A DNA stretch of 64,000 nucleotides, from NCBI GenBank assembly GCA_030407315.1, contig JALQPE010002635.1, positions 41,091 to 105,090 of the forward strand, written 5' to 3'. Positions 51,675 through 62,470 of the stretch are shown one piece after another (position 1 is the stretch's first letter; every line of letters starts with the position of its first letter). The notes below the pieces were generated by a model. That model was not told the DNA's origin. It saw only the letters and a program-made list of their open reading frames with translations, and ran no database searches. The DNA comes from Asparagopsis taxiformis. Taxonomy: Eukaryota > Rhodophyta > Florideophyceae > Bonnemaisoniales > Bonnemaisoniaceae. Both the position numbers and the translations under genes were made by a program.

Positions 51675-52031
51675 CTACCTCGGGACGAGGACCGCTGGCA
51701 GACACAATTTCCCTTGACGGCGCCGCCGGTTGACTTGACTTGGCCTTGAGAGGTGTCCCCTCGGCGAGGGTTCCGTGGAACGGCGAGTGGATGAAGGCGA
51801 CTTAGCCTGTTCTTGAACATTCCCTGAAGAGGGCGGGACTTGGGAACCGGTAGCCGGCGGCTGCGCAGAAGAAGCAGGGGCTGCAGCGGCAGATGCCGAA
51901 GGGCTTGTTGACGGCGTGGCCGGAGTCGCATTTGCACGCGACGCCTGGTGGCGTGTTGTTGGTCGGCGAGAAGACGCCCGGGTTGAACGAGGAGGCATGT
52001 TGCCTTGTGGGCTGTTACCGTGTGCAGCCAT
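51675..52031 (-). CDS. Candidate antisense ORF inside element A
   Basis: 118 aa from an ATG: MAAHGNSPQGNMPPRSTRAS, then Ala/Ser/Pro/Thr-rich low complexity (SASAAAAPASSAQPP) and a basic end. Composition resembles the N-termini of gag proteins, including that of element B. A TATATAAG lies only about 20 nt before the ATG on the minus strand. It could be a nested remnant of an opposite-strand retroelement gag, or an accessory antisense ORF as known from some plant gypsy elements. No conserved domain. Confidence 0.35.
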   Translation of the reverse strand: MAAHGNSPQGNMPPRSTRASSRRPTTRHQASRANATPATPSTSPSASAAAAPASSAQPPATGSQVPPSSGNVQEQAKSPSSTRRSTEPSPRGHLSRPSQVNRRRRQGKLCLPAVLVPR

Positions 52032-52506
52032 GCTGATTATCTTCCGCCCTTATATACACTCCACTGGAGTTAGTGATCGCCAAAGAAGAAATCAACGGAC
52101 AAGCCGTACGGTCGCAGCAGGCGTGAGCCTTTTTCTTGAAACCCGAAGGGACACCTAAAATACGCAAAGCGGGTGTTACCCTTAACGCAAGAAAGGTCGC
52201 GTATCACGCAAGCAAGCTACCGAAAGGTACGGAATTCAAATCGCCAGGCAGGCGATCACTTCGCAATCCGGAACGGCGGGCTGGAAAACACGGCAGTGCC
52301 GGTGAAGAGGATGAAGAAACTCGAAGGGTCGTGAGTCGGATGGATGAGCGAGGCTCGGGGTGGAACCGTGTGCACGGGTAAATATAACAGCCAATTTTGG
52401 CGCGCAAAATTTTTACCCGGCTGGCCGGCCACGGCAGTGGAAATTATTTGGGAATTTAAAATCAACGGATTTTTGGAATTTTAATTGTCGGGACGACAAT
52501 TGGCTT

Positions 52507-52518
52507 AGGAGGGGGCGA
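52507..52518 (+). other. Polypurine tract of element A
   Basis: Purine run AGGAGGGGGCGA (one C) directly before the 3' LTR; primer for plus-strand synthesis. Confidence 0.75.
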
Positions 52519-53174
52519 TGTCATACCACGGAGTGGTCTGCCCTGGTGGGGTCGTGTCGACATCCTATTGGACGACCCCGGTTCGGGAATAACCAATGAA
52601 AACAGCCTCGCTGTACCTCAGACCAGTGAGGGAGAGGGACCCATTGGAACAACTAAAGACCCCACAAGGGGCAAATTTTAACTAAGCTGACTCAGCTAAC
52701 TTTACACTGTAACACTAACAGTCGGTGATCTCGCGGGCTCCCGCAGTCGCCATAATCAGGGATCTGATTGGTGCACATAAGGATATTTATTCCTAACTGT
52801 CTACCTACCCTAACTGTTTACAGTAACTTAGTTAGTATAAAATGCCTCTGGATTAGCCAGAGTGCTTAACCTTTAGAGGCAACGTAAACTCACGTGGAAT
52901 TTACGACTCACTGAACAGTGTTTGCATTGCTCTATTCCATCCTTCCAGGACGAATTAGCTTTAGTTATACAGCTCGACGGGTTACGTCTTTCGCTCCATC
53001 AATACGCACTTCGTGCGTGAGCACCCCCAACCTTCACCCGGTACTACCGGCAGACCTTTCGTGGTATACTCACTATTGGCGGTTGACGCAAGATTCGCTT
53101 GCTCTACCACACTACCGAGGCTCGGGACACCTGTAGGGTGGTTTTGCCGCTTTGCGGATTTTCTACCTACTACA
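52519..53174 (+). repeat. 3' LTR of element A
   Basis: TGTCATACC...CTACA, 656 bp, matching 43163-43821 with about 15 small differences. It is followed directly by unrelated sequence leading to element B, so it may also serve as the 5' LTR of that element. Confidence 0.9.
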
Positions 53175-53435
53175 AGGACGGCCACGGCCGATAGATCCCT
53201 CCGGCAGGCTAGATCCAGCCCTCCCGGACCCTGCTCTACCACCCGCTACCGGGTGGGAGACAGGTGTCAGGGCTCCGAGGGATCGATCGACCCGACACAG
53301 CCCTCGGGCTACTAGGATCGCACGAGGCGTCAGCCTCGTGGAATCGGCGCTCTCACTCGTGAGTTCGGAGCCTTATCCCTATCCTCCAATCCTCCTCGGA
53401 GGTACAATCTATCTACAAGGGCTAAGGTCCTAAAT
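53175..53435. other. Insert between LTR and second primer-binding site
   Basis: About 260 bp, GC-rich, with CTACAAGG at both sides (53170-53177 and 53413-53420). It may be an insertion with an 8-bp target duplication, or the tail of a different LTR. No ORF. Confidence 0.5.
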
Positions 53436-55635
53436 TTGGTCTCTCGACCTAGAAGCGTTCGGGACGCTGTTGATCAACCTAGGTTGCTAAAACATCTCCG
53501 CTGGTGAGCATCGTACACCGCTTTGTCAGCGTCAAAAACTAGGAAAGTAACAAAGGAAAGGAAGGTGTACCGTACGCGAGGTACGAAGAAAGTCAGAACG
53601 GGTACGCCCGGAGCTGCAGGCCCTGTAAATCGACGAAGATTCGTGTGAGGTAACCGTCGACAGACGTTAAACACCGGAGCTCGGAGGAGCATAATCTCAA
53701 CCAAATTAATTATATTCATTTCGGTGAGCGAACAGAATGGCCCCCGGCATCGATGAGCCGACGGCCAGCTCACTAGCCAAGGAGCGAAAATCCTCGGCCA
53801 CTACGACTACCAGTCGTAGAAAAGGGAGGGCAGCCAGCGTGCCGCGAAGCTCCCCTCCCCGAACTCGCGCAAACGCGCGAAAGAAGACTGCCTCGGCAGT
53901 TTCAGCGGCGACACCTCCAAAGTCGCCGCCCCCGGCGGAAAATGTCCACTCGCTGTCAAGCGTGGACTCAGGGATGGGCGCTAGGCCACTTACAATTCCT
54001 GTAGTGGCGCCTACCCCTAGAGGTGATGAATTATCGGTGGCTCAAGAGCCGACAACTGCTGCAGCGAACGGCAGAAGCGAGGGGAGAGAGAGTGCTTCGC
54101 GAGCCCTCTATCCATATTGACCCTCTTCCCAGCCTCGGCTTGACCACATTGCCATCCACGGGACTGTTTTCGGACAGGCCCCCACGGATGCCAAGCACGG
54201 CCACTACCCCTGCCAGTGCGGCGGCTTTGAAGCAGCCGCCTGCCACGGCAGTTGCCCCGCAGGAGATCCGGGCTATCGCACGGGAGGTAGCCCGTGAAAT
54301 CGCTCGCGAGGAGGTGCGTATCGACCGCGCCATTCACCCGCAGGCAGCTTATGACGATATGCGCGCCTCGCTGATCTCCGAAATCGTTCCCATCGTGACC
54401 AGACAATTGGAGTCGGTCGTGACCGAACGCGTTTACACGCGACTCAAGACGGCCGTAAGGCTCGAAATTCCGCATCTCGTCCGGGACGCCGTGACGGAAA
54501 TGCAGGACGCCGAGGCGCCGTTAAGTCCGCTCTCTCCTCGCAGTAGGGCGGGCCGGAACGATGACGCCGCTCGAACGGTTCGAATGGAACCGATCGGTGG
54601 AGACCCACCGAACCATGACCCCCGCAGGGAAGATAGGGAACATGAAGAAGCCCGTCGCTGGGTGGACCTCATGCGTGAATCTTGCGCTCAAGCCCCACAC
54701 CAAGAACGCCCCCGGGCGGAAGAGTCACTAGACTCGTCTTACCCCGGCCTGGTCGAAATCAGGCCGCTTAACGAGCGCTTCACGAAGGCCCTATCTTACC
54801 GCACATATAGGTTGCGGAACCAAGACGACCGCTACGACGATGAAGTCGCCCAGCGGCTGTCCCGGACGGCAATACAGCTCAGGCATGTCATGACCGTACC
54901 GCTCTTCACTGGTGAAGACCCAATCGCCGTTCTGGCGTTCTTGAAGAACTTCAAGTTTGCGTGTGACGAAACCGGCGTAGCCGAGGGAGCAGCCCTCCCG
55001 CTCATGAAATATTTCATGGCTGGGGAGGCTCGTGAAACGATGCTCTCTTACGTCGGCCGAGGCACGGGTTTTGCCGACGCACGCCCGGGAATTGATATCA
55101 TCAATTCCTATCCGGAAGCCGTCAACTGGTTGTTACTCACGTACGCGAAGGAGTCGGTACTCCAGCACACATACCGTCAAGTCACGCAAATGCGCCAAGG
55201 CGTAGCAGAGACTGAAGACCAGTTCGCCTTCCGTCTCCGAAGGGAAGCCCTGAGGTGCGGTGACGCATTCCTCGAGCGCTCCCTCATGGCGATTTACATC
55301 GACGGATTATTATCATATTCACAACACGTTGTGCGGGATGATGTGTCCAAAAACCCCCGTATGACGTTTCAGGACGTTCGTATGCGCGCGCAGAGCCTTG
55401 GCGATACTGCTCGTGAAACGCAGCGCCAACACTCCCGCCTGCGCACTAATCCCCCGATACCTACGCAAAAACGGGTCACCACGCGTAGGGTGAATACGAT
55501 ATCCGTAGACGAAGGAACGCTCGCGAGCGAACAAGGAAATTACGCCGTGTTGGCCGTGGCCTTCGGCGGGGAAAATACCCCGCCTCTGGATTCGGTCGAT
55601 ACGACTCCCATCACTACTGTGTCTGAAATCGGGGC
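53436..55635 (+). mobile_element. Second Ty3/gypsy element (element B), truncated after gag
   Basis: Starts with the same 19-nt primer-binding-site sequence as element A (53436-53454), then a leader and a gag of a different lineage. No pol follows; the gag is interrupted at about 55636 by repeat-rich foreign DNA. Confidence 0.75.
53737..55635 (+). pseudogene. Gag of element B, frameshifted and 3'-truncated
   Basis: The N-terminal part (53737-54120) starts at an ATG: MAPGIDEPTASSLAKERKSS, then a Ser/Thr/Pro/Arg-rich segment. It must switch frame between about 54080 and 54120 to reach the main frame (to 55681). That frame has EIRAIAREVAREIAREEV, then the capsid core: LFTGEDPIAVLAFLKNFKF, ACDETGVAEGAALPLMKYF, AVNWLLLTYAKESVLQ, ETEDQFAFRLRREALRC and MAIYIDGLLS. 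These align block by block with gag A at low identity. No zinc knuckle is reached. The last codons (after VSEIGAGAV) derive from the GGCAGTA tract, so the true gag end is missing. Confidence 0.8.
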
Positions 55636-56780
55636 TGGGGCAGTACTGTACGGCAGTAAAATTTACTGCCTGAGGCAGTAAAATTTAGTACTGTAAAAAT
55701 ATAAATTAATGCCCTACTTGCCGGCAGTACAGTGCACTGCCCGGAGGCAGTGGCCATGTGCTGCCGACGGCAGTAGAAAGTACTGCCTGGATGTATGACG
55801 TGAGGCAGTGGAGGGAGGCAGTGATAGTTGCTGGATTTAGATTGTCTTTCTGGCAGTGATTTGTGCTACATTGGCCTGTAAAATAAAGTAGTATATGTGC
55901 TGACTTGGGCAGCACGGGGAGGGAGTAAAATATGCTGTCCAGGAATATGGCCCACGGCAGTACTATTTGGTGGCATGGGATGCACCGTGTGGCAGTAGAA
56001 GCTAGTGTTTCCGGCAGCGTGCTGTGCTGGCTGCGGGCCCGAATGACGGCAACACATTTTGCTATATTTAGGTAGTGCCCCGATGTACTGTATGATACTG
56101 CCTGCAAGTCATGGCAGAGGCAGAGAAATGTACTGTATTCTATTATTGGACAAAGCAGTAATTTCTGCTGCTGTGTGGTGCTGCTTTTTTTGTACTTACA
56201 GGTAGTGACAAGTCTATGTTCTGGCAGTAGAGTAATGTAGTGGAATATGATGACAGCAGACATGCTTCGAGGCTGTGTATTCTACTGCCTGTGGAAGCGA
56301 GTGGGGAAAGTAAATTATGATGTCTGACGAAATGTGTGAAAGCAATGAAATGAGGTGCTGATAGTCTCTGGGAAAAGCTGCCTGATAGTACTGCTTTATG
56401 ATACGAAAAGTGGTACCGTACCGTGCTACTTGCCGTGGTGGAAAGTGCTGCCGTGCTCTACTACTTGCGTATGTGTAAATCACTGCCACGCTGTACTGCT
56501 CCAGGATATGTGAATTGCTGCCCCACAGCACTACAAAAAGTAGTAGATTTTGATGTATTATAGAGCTGTCCAGATCAGCGTAAAGTACTGTCCTGATAGT
56601 GTTGTACTCGACAGGGGCATAGGACAGTACCAGTTACTGCCTGTGGCAGTGCAGTGTACTACCTGGAAGTGCTACCTGTGGCAGTACATTTCACTACCTG
56701 GAACTAGTGCTTGAGACAGTACAATTTACTACCGGGAAGTCTATACTGAACCAGTAAATTGTAGTGCCTGGCGGTACTGA
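55636..56780. repeat. GGCAGTA/TACTGCC-rich tract
   Basis: Dozens of irregularly spaced, degenerate GGCAGTA motifs in both orientations. It opens with GGGCAGTACTG and GGCAGTAAAATTTACTGCC (55652-55670, a near-perfect palindrome), then GGCAGTAAAATTTA again. Dense to about 56780, with none before 55636. Not a simple tandem repeat; it resembles the subterminal transposase-binding repeats of large cut-and-paste elements. Confidence 0.75.
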
Positions 56781-58218
56781 CTCGGACAGAACGGGAAAGT
56801 AGTACAATATGATGCCTAGGGTAATACTTTCTAGTGCCTACAATTGGTGTTCAGGACGATAGGATCAGGTGGAAATGCCATTCCAGCCGCATGTTCAGGC
56901 ATCTGGCTACGAAATGTCAGGCAGAATGGAGTATCTCTCTCGGTGGTCTTCATAGAAGTGTATAGGGATAACCAAGTGTGATCTAAAAGGATGTCAGAAT
57001 TTTTATGTAGCAAGGACAACGATGCCTGAAGGATTGTTTCAGTTCTATCATTAGACTAGACTACTCATAAAATCGAACTATCGTATCTAAAATCTTACTA
57101 TCTCTACAACCAGGACTATTGTGCAAGCAAATCGAGTTCCTTGCTGTTTCAAAACTACATGTGATGTTCAGACAGGAGGGAAATAAACACCATTACAGAT
57201 GATTTGCAACAGGTTAGCAATCGGATATAGAAAAGTATTGTAAAGGATGAGAAGAACATGAGTATGAATGGAATGAACAAACTTACCATCATTGAACTAT
57301 TTTTGCGTGCAAAGGTATTGGTTGTAGGTTGGAATGACGAAAGCTTGCAAGCTTTCGTCATTCCAACCTATAACCAATACCTATGCCAGAATCATTTGCA
57401 ATCAATAGACTAGAATAGGATCAGCGAAGAACGATATTTATGGTTAGTGCACTATCTTTCATGGAAAGCATGTGGAAAGAAATGAGAGAGGGGAAAGATA
57501 CCTACTCGACAACGTACCAGCCTTACCTGTCATCTTCATGATAACCGGATGATGAAATGGTCCTATACGTCGCGCATCAACAGCCTTAAATAGACAGCTA
57601 TCCACTCATAATGACCTCGTCGTAACTGGAAGGCAGATGATTTGGCAGACGATGATGTGGCATATGATTTGGCAGCGGATGATCTGTCAAATTTTCTGGA
57701 CGTGATAAATTAGCAGAAATAGAAATCATGCCCCTACGCAATGTCAAACCAACCTAAAAGTCTTGGTATTGATGTTTAGCTGCATACTGAAGGAGAAACA
57801 TCGAATAAATGCTGTAAATTAGAGTAGTAGACAATCCGAAAGAGAATTGCAACCGTGTTCTCATCTATATATAGTTTATTACCATAACAAGATTACTATT
57901 GAGGCCTATTATACCATGTACTGAAGCTAAATGTGAATGATTCGTGTATTTCATTCAGAAAAGGAAGCAGGAATCGTTGGAGGCATTAAAGATCGCTGAA
58001 GAACCCAACATGGGAAATCAAGTCACCTGTTCCTTGAGTTAGGTAGGACACTAGTCAGTGTGAAGTTTTCGATAAGATGTAACGGTAAGAAAAATATAGG
58101 TACCATAAACTATTACAGTGGCCTGGTTAAAAAGAGACGGATACCATCATATTAGTTGCCTACTAGTTGACATTAATCCACAATTTGTGCAAGGTTCTCT
58201 CGAATCCAAAGAGAAGAG
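56781..58218. other. AT-rich non-coding part of the putative transposon
   Basis: 1.4 kb with no supported ORF. Contains the 70-bp palindrome at 57313-57382. Confidence 0.5.
57313..57382. repeat. 70-bp palindrome without spacer
   Basis: Arms of 35 nt meet at AAGCTTG|CAAGCTT. The left arm begins AGGTATTGGTTG and the right arm ends ACCAATACCT. I find a single mismatch. Could form a hairpin or cruciform. Confidence 0.92.
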
Positions 58219-61200
58219 ATGAAACGAACAGCTGTTCGGAAGAAAGGTACACCTCGAAGAACCCGGAGAAGGTTTGAATCATTGCCAATCCCATACGAAA
58301 GTGGGACAAGGCACGAAAATGGGGAACCCCGCTAGTTTCGAACGAAACATTCGAGGTTCACGCCGATATACCGGACGAAAACGTCGGAAAAGCATCTGCT
58401 GAAGACGAGAATATTTCTAGTGGCAATGGAGAAGAGCACATTGGATTTTTTGAGGCTGGAAAAGTTACCAGAGAAGAAGAAACGATAGGCTCTGAGGAAA
58501 GCTCGGCCGAGAGCTGTGATGACCACGACGGAGAAGAGGCAGCGGAAGATGACCGCGGACTTGTGGATAAACTGCTGACCTGGCCAGTATTCTCTGCAAT
58601 AATATTGCTTAGTGGAACGCTACGGATGAAACGCAAGGACTATGAAGGTATGCGTGAGATGTCTAATTTCAAGCGGGACATTTCGGATCAAGCACCAGCG
58701 ACTCGTACATGAGGAAAGTCATTTTACCGTTCATTCTGAAAACATGTTTCCCACAAAGCATGGATACAACGTGTGAAATAGATGTAACAAAAAGCGGCTC
58801 TAGGCTTGGAAAGATGTCTCCAGGACTGTCTAGTAGCCGTAGAGCTCATTGTACTACATCGGTACGAGTCGTGCTACCGAGCACATGGGCGGAAAGGGAT
58901 ATACAGACCGGACCCATTCTGGACTGCATAAAGTCTAGTAAAAGGGATAATAGTGATGAAAGAGAAGATGAAGCATATCAAATTGCTTCAGAAAGTATTG
59001 AAAACTCTTTCATTGTCAAATGCCGTTCAGCTGTTCTGAATGACCCATTCCATCGCATTTCGGTAAGTGCATCAGATCATGACGGTCACAAGATGCACAG
59101 AAAGGTATACGCCCGACATGGAGACGAGTTGAGGATCATATGTATGCCGACGACAAATCAAGAGGCCCTGGTGGCTAAGCTGGGAGGAGCCAGAACGAAA
59201 CAGGGAAAGAACATCGAAACTGGAAAGAATTCTAGGAGCAGAAGAAGTTTTACAGCAAGGAGTGACTGGAGAATTGAAGCTATCATCATTGCAAGTTATC
59301 TTGCAACCGGAGAAGAACAACAAGAATCAAATATGGAAGATGTGATAGGCCCGCAAATCGATGCAATGGAAGAAACTGAGAAAAGAAATGCGAGGCGTGT
59401 CGTCTCCACCACAACGCTCGACGGAGAACATTGCAACAATGATATTCGGGCAGGTGACGCTATCACTCTGTTTCGGCCAAAAAGTAAGTCTGATGGGAGC
59501 ACATTTGAAGAGTTACTACTCGTGAACAGACATCTGAAAAAGGGACGCTCTGAACATGCGACTTTTCTCATTTGCTCCACAAGGGGAGCAACTGGGCAGC
59601 TACATCGCGAACAAATTCGGGTGAAAGACGTCCAGCTCATAGGAGCTCCAGACAAGAGGTCTAGATGGCACCCCGGCTCTAAACGTATGGATGCCTGCAG
59701 TGAGGGGAATCTTTCAGATGGCAGGAAATATATCGTATACCGATTTCTGCTATATGCTGATGACTTCCAGCCGTTCACAAGCCGGAAAGGAAGTTTTGGT
59801 GGCTGCTATATGCTTCCATTAGGCATACAGCCAAGCAAGAGAGCAAGCTTCCACGCAGTCCGCGTTCTTGGATTCGTTCCCCCGGGAGTTTCAACAAATG
59901 TTGTAATTGAGAGAGTTGTACCCGACATTGTGAAGGGAAGTACAGACGGTTTTCCAGCGAAAGATGCAAATGGAGAAGACGTGGTCATATTCCTGGATCC
60001 TGTTGGATTATCGGAGATTACCCAGCTGTTTCGCATACTCTGGATGTCCGTGGACACACCAGTAATACACCATGCCATAGCTGCATTTTCGAAAAGCAAG
60101 ATATGAGCAGCAGTGGAGGTTCACGAAATGCATACACAGCATTGCTAAACAGTCAGATGAGTACGCATGCCCGAGGAATGCACCGAAACAAGCTTGTGAG
60201 GGAAGTCGCATCGCAAGATCAGCTCAAAGTTCTTGGACTAAGCCTAGATCCGATTGAGAATAAGGCACTCCATAATTTGAGTGAATCCCTTAATCGTGTG
60301 CGGAGAGGAGTTCCTACAAACGAAGAAGGAGTTCCAGTTGTTCCTTGTCAATTCGATCCATATCGCTCTGCTGTAGTTGCCCCAGACCATCTGCTCTCCG
60401 GACTGGCTCAAGATGTGATGAATGCGACAATCGCCGCAGCAACACCTGTACTTCGAAATGTTGCGGAAACAGTTCTACTGAATACCCTCCGAATGTTCTG
60501 TTTGAGTAGTCAGAGTCAGGTATTCGGGCAGAACTACCTATTATCGATGAACATGAGCGATATATTCGCTGTTCTCGTTGTAGCTCCCCAAGCATTTTAT
60601 TCGGCATTTCGTATCGTCATCGGGAACTCTTGGACGGGTATGAAAAACTTGAACGTATTCTTCGTTTGCTGAAAAAGTTTCAAATGGTTGTTGCCAGCAT
60701 TCGATTCATCCCAACATGGTGGATAGATGGACTTGAGTCAACCAGGAGGTTCGAGGCCGAGAATGGCGGACGTCATGACCACATTCTAGCTCTTGTTTCA
60801 GACTATATGAAAGAACTGCATGAGGTATGCAAGAAGGATCCTATTGCAATGAAACATCTGGACAAACCGAACTTGCATCGGTTGATAGAATTTTGCGTAC
60901 ATACATTACCAGCTTTTGGAGCTGCGAAACATGTGGAAGAGCTTTTATTCGAGAGAATGCACCAGCCTCTTAAAAGAGGGTTCGAAACTCGAACCATAAG
61001 AATGAACATCTGTCATCAATGGAGCTCATCATGGCCGATGACTGGCTCGCACGAATAGCCATCACGCTGGGTGCGGTAGGTCACAATACAAAACAATGGA
61101 CGTCTGCCGATTGCAGACGCGTGTATTTTGCACTAGGAAAAGGAATTTCGGAGAGTCCACATGCGACAGAAGAGGCAGCAAAAAGATGCTTCTTAAGTCC

Positions 61201-61729
61201 TGTATTCCGTCTCATATCAGAGAGGAGCAGTACTATGGTGAGCACCCACTGTCCAATCACGCGGTGGCGAGGGGAATCTGTTGAAGACGCGAAAAATGTT
61301 CCGGCAGAAGAAACCGTCATGATGGCAAGGATACGTAAAGCTTCTGAAACTTTTCTCAGAACCAGACAGGTAAACGGGTCTCAACATGGTGAACGACTAT
61401 GGTGGCTCACTGCTGCACAAAGAGTGCGCACTAGTCATGAGGGATCTGAGAGCGAATCGAGGTTAGGGCGTGCTGAACCTGGAAGCATCATTCAAGCAGT
61501 GTGCAAAGATGGATGGTATGATGCTGGTATAGTAGTACCCGCCCATAGCAGGACGAGCATGGAGGAATTCACATGTTCAGACGTGTCCTTTTCGTCACAC
61601 TGTCCTTTTTATTGTGGTAGGGCAAGGAGAGGAGAAGAAGGCAAAGAAATGGAAGCAGAAAAACTCCATATGCTGTCTGGATTCCCTGACATGCACTGGA
61701 GACGTTATGTACCGGAAAGGTGGGAATGA
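58219..61729 (+). pseudogene. Transposase-like gene, broken by frameshifts
   Basis: Successive overlapping frames read as one protein. 58219-58334 starts MKRTAVRKKGTPRRTRRR. 58278-58712 has no ATG and contains RKWDKARKWGTPLV, an acidic stretch and WPVFSAIILLSGTLRMKRKD. 58709-60106 contains RYILYRF-like YRFLLYADDFQPF and GGCYMLPLG. 60103-60672 contains MHRNKLVREV and VAPDHLLSGLAQDV. 60630-61058 contains YEKLERILRLLKKF and KPNLHRLIEF, plus FERMHQPLKRGF. 61019-61729 contains MADDWLARI. Near 60600 and 60985 the other frame restores sense (YRHRELLDGYEKLE; SNHKNEHLSS), so single-base indels rather than introns are likely. The layout (DDFQ, DHLL.GL, KPNLHRL, HQ.LKR) suggests the large eukaryotic KDZ/Plavaka/CACTA-type transposases, but I cannot place it firmly. 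Confidence 0.55.
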
Positions 61730-62470
61730 TACTATAGTTCACGTTGAAATGAAACGACGGGGTCCGAGAAGTTTTGCACGTACATAACTGCGAGTCAGGA
61801 GTTTGTTCATACGATAGACAAAGTGGCATTGTAGAGCACAATAGTGATTCTTTCTGGTGGTGAAGTGAGCGTCTAACTAGAGAAGATGGATACCTACCAC
61901 GTTCAGCATAGAGGTTCAGCACAGTGTTTCATACATCAGTAAACTTTCGTAATTCATTTACAGCAGTCTTGATCAAGTCTCCAACAAATGCTATACAAAA
62001 TTTGTACATGTCGTTTGAAGAATAGAGTGGGATTTTTTTCCATGCGCACAAATAAAGTGTGTTTTGCGAAGAGCGTACGCACTTACGTACGTATGACGCC
62101 ATTGGTACTAGAGATGGAGCCGCGAGTTGCAGGACTCCTGGTTCCACAAAGTTGAGTTCGCATAATCCAATGGAGAGCCGGCACCTGGCCAATGAAGTGG
62201 AAAATAATACCCGGTATAGTTTTCTGGCTCCAGTGACAAGTGGAGTATTGTGACTGATGGCTGTCTGCTGGCCAATGGGAGCCGCACCTGGCCAATGAAG
62301 TGGAAAATAATACCCGGTATAGTTTTCTGGCTCCAGTGACAAGTGGAGTACTATGATTCATGGCAATGGGATGGTTTTGGGAACGAAGGAATTGTGTGTG
62401 GGAAGTCCTTCGCGAGGAATGACAGATGGCCGAATACAATTGGAGCGCGGGAAGGTGAATCAATAACTGA
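61730..62470. other. Spacer between transposase-like gene and second ORF
   Basis: 740 bp. No gene; a 783-nt minus-strand open frame (62083-62865) runs through the duplicated segment and is rejected. Contains the tandem duplication below. Confidence 0.5.
62181..62350. repeat. Tandem duplication, 103-bp period
   Basis: A 67-nt block (GCACCTGGCCAATGAAGTGG...GTGGAGTA) occurs identically at 62181-62247 and 62284-62350, preceded both times by CCAATGG(GA)GAGCC-like sequence. Confidence 0.9.

Larger units (their letters stand above)
50582..52518. other. Long untranslated region between pol and 3' LTR of element A
   Basis: 1.9 kb with no plus-strand gene. Holds AT-rich degenerate repeats built on GGCCAGAAATT(GG/CT)AAAATTTT (50974-51094), a cluster of GGACCA motifs (51238-51317) and an antisense ORF (51675-52031). 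Confidence 0.6.
43163..53174 (+). mobile_element. Ty3/gypsy chromovirus, near full length (element A)
   Basis: 10.0 kb between near-identical LTRs, with PBS, gag, PR-RT-RNaseH, integrase, chromodomain and polypurine tract in order. About 15 differences between the LTRs by eye over ~657 bp suggest modest age. Frameshifts near 44040, 48650 and 49412 and a stop/frame change at 49907 leave it unable to make an intact polyprotein, unless some are programmed. The 5-bp flanks (ACCTC / AGGAC) do not match, so no target-site duplication. Confidence 0.9.

Noticed and set aside
57313..57382. Palindrome as a Helitron 3' hairpin
   Set aside because: Far longer than Helitron hairpins, no CTRR end follows, and no Rep/helicase gene is seen.
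58709..61729. Frame changes in the transposase-like gene as introns
   Set aside because: Frames overlap and the restored reading lies in the overlaps; no GT...AG pair of the size seen in PFK or AMPK-gamma fits cleanly. RNA data could overturn this.
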